Assembly: GCF_014356525.2 (NCBI RefSeq)
Contig: NC_052505.1
Coordinates: forward strand, 55,528,610-55,592,609
Direction of reading: 5' to 3'
DNA: 64,000 bases
DNA from: Nilaparvata lugens
Lineage: Eukaryota > Arthropoda > Insecta > Hemiptera > Delphacidae
Part shown: piece after piece, positions 58,511 through 64,000 of the stretch
Layout of the letters: every line of letters starts with the position of its first letter
Position numbering within the stretch: the first letter of the stretch is position 1
Notes under the pieces: generated by a model
What the model was told of the DNA's origin: nothing
What the model saw: only the letters and a program-made list of their open reading frames with translations
The model's database searches: none
Program-made: the position numbers and the translations under genes

Positions 58511-58989
58511 TGTGAGAACTGACTCCACCTAAGGGTCCTTTCGTAACTTATATTTCAATAAAGGAACGGACTCACCGGCTTTAAAGCTTTTGGTCCCTGG
58601 ATAGGCCTCAGTCGGTAGAGCAGATACTCTAGGTTTTTGGCATCAGTCTTTTCACACCGCATGCACTAATACATCATGGCTTAATTTTAATCATGTATAA
58701 CAAGAATTCATCACAACCAATTTCAGCCGCGCATTTCAATTGACAACGAGAGAGTAGAACGAAGAACAGCCGGTCTCCTTCCCAGTTGGAGGGAGAGAGT
58801 ACCGTCACAACGAGAGATGAGGCCGATATTTCCCCAAAGTTATGTTGGTGAGGGATAAGCACCCTCAATTGCAAAAGACAGAAACGAAAAACTCCACAAA
58901 ACTGAATAAAATCATGGATTGGAGGGGAACTTTGAAGAACACTTTTCCGAGAGAGGATACAATAATTATGAAAAATAAAATTCCAAAAA
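58511..58989. other. LINE tail and spacer with a tRNA-like A-box
   Basis: After the LINE fragment comes an apparent 3' UTR (tttcaataaaggaacggac). At 58607 ggcctcagtcggtagagc resembles a tRNA A-box region, but no B box follows at a workable distance. Confidence 0.35.
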
Positions 58990-59289
58990 AATTGCATCTA
59001 CCTCCTTTTCTGCAACTTCTGTCCTATCTTCTACATAGGTGGAACCACCACTGCCCTAAACCTCCGGATCAACAATCACAGGGCTCCCTTTAAAGGTAAT
59101 ACTTCCCTACCCATCCCTACTCATGGTTCTGAACACAACAAGAGCTTCGACCAATGCTTCAAAGTCAAAGTCCTTGCCACCCTCCTTCCCACAACCACCT
59201 TCATAGATGTCAAGACGAAAGAATTGGCTTTTATTTGGGTGCTTGGAGCTGCTTCCAGTCCTCAACAGACAGCAATAGCACCATTATAG
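58990..59289 (+). pseudogene. Penelope-like element fragment: GIY-YIG endonuclease domain
   Basis: The frame from 59005 reads LFCNFCPIFYIGGTTTALNL, then RINNHRAPF: a C-x2-C pair directly before YIG, then T-x-x-x-L-x-x-R-x-x-x-H, the signature of the GIY-YIG nuclease in Penelope-like retroelements. A later HNKSFDQCFKVKVLA segment fits the conserved H-x-x-F part. The frame stops at TAG 59287-59289, near where the protein would end. No RT precedes it, so it is a 5'-truncated piece. Confidence 0.65.
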
Positions 59290-59340
59290 CTATCAACTCT
59301 ACACCAACTGTTTAATCAAATTGGAATAAATTCCATCATA

Positions 59341-59720
59341 TACAAGGTGATTCATAATTATGGTAAAATAATTTAATACGTGATAGTGGAGGTAAAAATA
59401 AGAAAAAAAGTTCTTATAAACACAAATCCATAAACGCTTTATTAGCGAGTTATACAGAGTGAAAGATTTCGCCCGGAATTCAGTTCCTCTGGTGGAATAC
59501 ACAGATGCTGAATTGTTTGGGGACTAGTTTTTGAAAAACTTATGCTGGATTCATATGGAAAAATATCTGAAAAATTGGATAAAACTAGTCTGAAAGCTGT
59601 AGTGTGCGTAATTTTTGTGAGAAAATTTGAAATATGCAAAAAATCTAAGTAGAAAAACACTGACTTCTACGTTTGATGTCCAATAACTTTCTTTAATGAC
59701 CAATAAACAAACTATCTTCT
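59341..59720 (+). repeat. mariner-type non-autonomous repeat
   Basis: TACAAGGTGATTCATAATTA at 59343 has the form of a TA-flanked CA(A/G)GGTG terminus. About 370 non-coding bases follow (ggagataaa-like, then gcccggaattcagttcctct). The right end is unclear. It lies between the two Penelope-like fragments. Confidence 0.4.
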
Positions 59721-60369
59721 GTTGTGTGCTACAAGTGATCTAGTAATTTTCCCTCTTCATTCATGTGTAAACTTCCTTCTATCAACTGTTCACTTCCATG
59801 CCCTTTCTCTTCTGTTTTGTACTCTTTTGTTATAATTATAAATACTCTATGAACTCCTTCCAACTTTCTCAGTTCACATAGTCTCAATAATTTTGTTATA
59901 CCTAATATTATACAACTCAACTCAACTTAACCTATAATCTAACTTGACCATATCTCAATATAATTTCATTGGATAACTAGAATATGTTATAACTTTTTGT
60001 TAATTCCTAACATCACATTAGCTACTCTCCTGTGTTGAAATGACTCAATTGATAGTATATTATCAATAACCTATAGCCCAAAATTATTGACTCACCATGC
60101 TGTTTGTTATCCTATTCTGTTAATTCTATTCTTATAACCTAACACTGATTACTCCCTTTTTTTCGTAATAATCAATTATTTATGAATAATCTTTATCCTG
60201 ATTTTCTCCACTCACCAACTTCTATCCTAATAGTAAATCAGCCATCTCTACCAATTCCTATCTTGCTTTGTGATTGTTGATTTATCCTAAACCGACCCAA
60301 TCTACTTACTTCCTTGCTTCCACATTTACATAGTACTCAATATCCCTTCTCTCATTCCCCTCAACGTTA
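59721..60369. other. AT-rich stretch, possibly the 5' UTR of the Penelope-like copy
   Basis: T/C-rich and A-poor in places on the plus strand (ctcactctccctt-like runs), like the sequence of the following Penelope-like ORF, but without a frame. Confidence 0.35.
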
Positions 60370-61470
60370 AACACCATGCTACAATTTCATCCCAACTTTG
60401 CTTGCAATTACTGGTTCGAACAAATTCATTTCCATCCCAAAAAACTCTCCAAATGCATTAGTCATGTTGAATTCCTCTCCACCTGCAAACTTCTTCAAAT
60501 ACCTCCAAATGGTTCATCGATACAACTCCCACTATCTGGTCTTTCTCCCCAATTCGACCCACCTCTATTCAAATTCCAACATCAGATTTCACTGCAGTTC
60601 CTTGATATTGTCCATGAACAGTACACTCTATCTTTCAACTCCCATCTTGGTCAACTTATGTCTTTTGTCAAACTGATTAAACTTCACAATGATCTTTCCC
60701 TATCCAATATTTGTGATGAAATACTTGAAAAAAATCAGATTGTGCTCTAGAGAAAAACATAAACTCTCACCTTGAAAAACTTTCTTCCCTGTACAAATCC
60801 CACTTCCAAAATAACCTGCCTCTTCAAATGCATCATTCCAACATTCTCAACCCCTCCTCCCTCATCAGTGTCAAACTCAGCCTTGCCTCACTCTTGAACC
60901 TACCACCACCCTGCCATATTCCACCCTCCTTACCCAAACGTTAGCCCTAATAATATACATCTCCTTCAATCCATTAAGAAAACGTCGAAAATCCCACTGT
61001 CCTCATCCTATCCTCAAGAAACCTTCCACCTACAGATCAATCAGTCCTCAACAAGGGTCTCTCTTTTGCCCCAACTCTCAAACTTAATGCCATAGACCTT
61101 CTCTCGGATACTGTTCACTTCACAAGATATCTCAGATGGCAAGTATACTTCAGTGGCAACAACACTTCTGACCCTTCTTGCCCTCCCCCCTTGACTACTT
61201 CCGAACAAATCATCAAAAAATTTGCCCCAAAATCTAATTGTGAACCTTAGTCTCTCCCAGCCAACCACCCTGTTGAAATCCTCTGCAATTCACTCCTGAA
61301 CAAAGTAAGCTCTAAAAAATTCATTGAATCCCTCACTCCAACTCCCAACCTCACACCCCAGGAGTTCAAATCCATCAAAGACCTTTGCTCAGACCCCAGT
61401 ATTTTCATCACCAAAGTTGACAAAAACTCAACTGTAGTCTTACTGAACACAACAGATTACATCAATGAAG
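60370..61470 (+). pseudogene. Penelope-like element fragment: N-terminal region
   Basis: A frame from ATG 60376 runs 124 codons with LHNDLSLSNICDEILEKNQI near its end, and is broken at 60748. Farther on, the frame NLPPTDQSVLNKGLSFAPT (from about 61020) matches the conserved 'NLS...L-x-x-LL-x-KGL-x-FAPTP' block that opens Penelope-like polyproteins. After a stop near 61247, LTPQEFKSIKDLCSDPSIFI and TKVDKNSTVVLLNTTDYINE match the 'L-x-x-L-x-x-D-x-x-I-x-I-x-x-x-DK-x-x-x-V-V-x-x-x-x-YI' block just before RT. Homology ends near 61470 and RT is missing. Several lesions. Confidence 0.65.
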
Positions 61471-61830
61471 TTCATGTAGTAGCTACTATTGTTCGCTATT
61501 GTAGCTACTTATTGTGTTTGAGACACTACTGGCGCTATCATAGTTTTACAACTATTCTGTTCCACAGTCCTATCTCTTGCAGTCGTTAACTATATCTTTA
61601 ATGTTTAATTATTATTTAACGAGAATCCTAAATAAATGCTGCAAGTCACCCCAAAGACTTCTGCAACTGCAGACATTGACAACAGGGTTAACAGCTGGAT
61701 GGAAATTCGATGAGACTACTATCCAAAAATTAGTTGCCTGCCCGGGAATCGAGCCCGGTACCTCCCAATTGCTAGTCAGGAATGCTTACCCTTACATCAA
61801 ACTGATAATCTCTGGATAGCAGCGCTCAGT
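61471..61830 (-). repeat. tRNA-derived SINE, minus orientation
   Basis: On the minus strand, from about 61830, the head reads ...gggtaagcattcctgactag, then GGGCTCGATTCCCGGGC, a good B box with its stem, after an A-box-like stretch. A tRNA-unrelated body runs to about 61580. In the sense frame it gives the ACPGIEPGTSQLL string, a well-known translation of antisense tRNA-derived SINEs. A functional tRNA is unlikely because the acceptor stem does not close. Confidence 0.7.
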
Positions 61831-62389
61831 TTAATTTCATCTGATATCTATAATAGATTGAAGAGCTGGCATATGCACATACGGGATGGGAAAATTAGGT
61901 TTGACGCATCATCACGTCTGAACACAGAATTAATAATAGCACAGAAGGCTAGCGGAATAGGACTATCTGTTCACATAGGACTATCTGTTCACGCTTAATC
62001 GAGTAGTTCCTTTGCCAGATTGTAGGTAGCGCGCAGAATCCTACTCCGGTCTCGCTCACCCCCCTTCCGCACTCCGTCATCACAACAACTCTATCACCCA
62101 CTCCACTGACAGGTAGTCGCCCCTCACTCCTTCGACACTATCACACACACACACACCACACAGATGCGCACACACACACAGTCAAATCGGCACCAGACAC
62201 CTGTCAACTTGTGAAGCAATTATAGCAATATTATAGGACTATTGTGATAATAATATTATTCAACCGCCTTCTGTTTTCTTTGCATTTCATCCCAACATTC
62301 TCCTGATGATTGGGAAACTCACAGCTGAATCATGACTGTATCATTTATATTACTCTGTGTTCTGTAAGAATGAGAATGCTATGTAAAGA
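61831..62389. other. spacer with short CA repeats
   Basis: CA-rich runs at about 62140-62185 and a 14-base direct repeat (ataggactatctgttcac at 61960 and 61977). No gene recognised. Confidence 0.5.
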
Positions 62390-63005
62390 AGAAGTAAAGG
62401 AATAAGAAAAGGAGAAGAAGAAGAAAATATGAAGTTTTCAGTTCATCATCTTCTAAATATTTATTTTTTATCACTATTGTATAGTATATCTTCATCTTTC
62501 TTATCCTCTTCTCCTCCTTCATGATCCACTAATTCTTATTTCTCTCATATGCTACTCCTTCTTCTTCTTCTTCTTTTTCTCATCCTCCTCCTAGAAAAAG
62601 AAGAAGAAAAAAAAGAAGAAGATTTTTTCCTTCTTCTTCCACTATCTAATCTTCTTCATGTTCTACCACTTCTTATTTCTATCTTGCTACTCCTTCCCAT
62701 ACTACTCTTCCTTCAATGAGAAGAAGAAAAAATAAGAAGAAGAAAGAGAAGAAGAGGAAGAATAGAATGATGAAGAAGAGGAGAAGAAAAAGAAGAAGAT
62801 GAGTAGATGATAAGAATAAAATGACGATTTTGAGTAGACGAAGAAGAATAAATAATAGAACATGATGACAAAAAGATAATAGTAAGAAGCAGAAGAAGGA
62901 GAAAAAGATGAGCTACAACTTGATGATGAAGGAAAATAAGTTTGGAGATGAAGAAAAATAGGTAGGAGATGAAGAGAATAAGATATCATGAGAAAAGAAG
63001 AAGAA
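62390..63005. repeat. GAA/TTC-rich simple-sequence region
   Basis: About 600 bases dominated by GAA, AAG and TTC triplets. The strand asymmetry flips near 62590 and 62700 (cttcttcttc against gaagaagaaa), so segments can pair with each other. No gene. Confidence 0.9.
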
Positions 63006-63087
63006 GCTGATGTATTACTATTATTACATTCATTTAAACTACATAAGTCACCCTATCCATAATATTGGTGAAGCTGAATTTTTGCAG

Positions 63088-63148
63088 GATGTTAGTATAC
63101 ATAGTTAATAGCCTGGAATCACAATATACTCATTTTTCTCTCACTTGA
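63088..63148 (+). CDS. candidate terminal exon of the host-gene model
   Basis: A strong acceptor (gctgaatttttgcag) ends at 63087. In phase 2 the segment encodes MLVYIVNSLESQYTHFSLT and a TGA stop at 63146-63148. The phase fits the donor at 57766. A short beta-strand-like tail would suit the preceding exon. A separate 63-codon frame at 63145-63336 is not supported. The evidence is short, so chance is a real alternative. Confidence 0.35.
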
Positions 63149-64000
63149 GAAAAGCTTTGAAAGAATCGATAAGGTCAACTTTTGTAAAGATATCCAATAC
63201 TCCAGAATCATTACCCGAAAAATGTTGCGTTTTCGGAAAGGCAAAACTGCCTTTTTTCACAACTGGACTATTATTAACTAATGAGCTGTTTAACATGCAT
63301 TTCAAGTACCACCAACAACTACAATATTTATCTTAATTTTTTTTTAGAAATTCACTTTTGAACTCTTAGATCTTCCAGAATGCTCGATAATGTGAGGGCA
63401 TACCGGTTTGGAGATAGAGAACTATCATATGATACTACGAGAAGAATCACAGAATTAATATAGCAAATTATTATAGAAGATTTCTCTGATTTAATTTGGC
63501 AACATTTGAAAAGGTGAATGGCTTCAAAGGTTTTCTACTGGAGGTTTTTTATTCAAAGTTTTAATATCCCAACAATTATTATATAAAGTTGAAAAAAGGT
63601 ACTGAATGTATTTCTCCTAGTAATGTTTTGAATGATATAATATAGGCCTATATTTTTCCAATCACTGTTTTATCATCATAATAATTAGACTTGGCTTAAA
63701 TACTTTAATAGTTATCTTGAGCTTTCTCGTTATTTATTGAGTTTTACAAATTCGAGCTGTTTCCTTTGTTCATTGTGATATTCTTCTGCAAGCTCAACCA
63801 ATATCTATCCTTCCAATATTGATTCTAAAACCAATCTCAATGAAGAAGACATATAAAGGGAAAGCTAAGGTTAATAATAAATAATTAATAATTTAATTCT
63901 TAATCAATAATTAAGATAATAGTGAATTCAAGAGCGGATGCAGAGAATAAAGGTTGCTAGTGCAGGGCATTCCATTATAGTGATTTGGAAAGAGAATGTG
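63149..64000. other. AT-rich stretch, possible 3' UTR and beyond
   Basis: Contains several AATAAA-like strings (for example near 63878 and 63950) that could serve as poly(A) signals for the exon model, but none can be singled out. No other gene recognised. Confidence 0.35.

Noticed and set aside
60398..60676. 92-codon ORF overlapping the Penelope-like N-terminus
   Set aside because: It is a shadow frame of the recognised Penelope-like reading frame.
61733..61830. tRNA gene on the minus strand
   Set aside because: A good B box is present but no closing acceptor stem, and a SINE body follows; a tRNA-derived SINE fits better.

Overview
This window looks like intergenic and intronic DNA from an insect nuclear genome. 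It is strongly AT-rich, has no compact operon-like coding, is full of microsatellites, and holds many decayed eukaryotic transposable elements. The mix of families seen (DD41D mariner, Helitrons with a CTAG|T end, CR1-like LINEs with a PHD-finger ORF1, Penelope-like fragments, a tRNA-derived SINE, gag-only LTR elements) and several short repeat motifs that I associate with planthopper sequence suggest a hemipteran, possibly a delphacid planthopper. That assignment is inference from memory and was not tested by any search.

Layout. 1-4150: an old LTR fragment (family LTR-I), split by a 2.6-kb hAT-like element with an exact 8-bp target duplication; the hAT carries a large foldback. 4207-4377: a candidate host exon. 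7.8-11.3 kb: a Helitron-like element packed with inverted-repeat MITEs. 11.5-20.7 kb: an LTR retrotransposon (LTR-II) on the minus strand, with a decayed gag frame that is interrupted by an apparently intact DD41D mariner. 20.7-24.7 kb: LINE-A. 25.1-31.3 kb: LINE-B. 31.3-34.4 kb: Helitron ends, MITEs and a CATATAAA-type minisatellite lying between inverted arms. 36.4-41.2 kb: LINE-C (minus). 41.2-49.3 kb: LINE fragments, foldbacks and a 397-bp tandem duplication. 49.6-57.5 kb: a complete but non-autonomous LTR-I element with a tRNA-type primer-binding site and a 4-bp target duplication. 58.0-61.8 kb: an RTE/Ingi-type LINE fragment, Penelope-like fragments in permuted order, and a SINE. 62.1-63.0 kb: CA and GAA simple repeats.

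The only hint of a host gene is a set of short plus-strand exon candidates (4207-4377, 34637-34811, 53673-53775, 57643-57765, 63088-63148). Each has AG/GT borders, and their phases fit together at every junction (0/0, 1/1, 2/2, 2/2, then a stop). If real, this is one gene with introns of about 4 to 30 kb filled by transposons. One of its exons lies inside the LTR-I internal region, which is either a clue to exonisation or capture or a warning that the model is wrong.

Apart from the mariner transposase and LINE-B ORF1, the recognisable transposon reading frames are broken by stops or frameshifts. I did not find a bacterial-type system, a CRISPR array, rRNA, or a confident tRNA gene.
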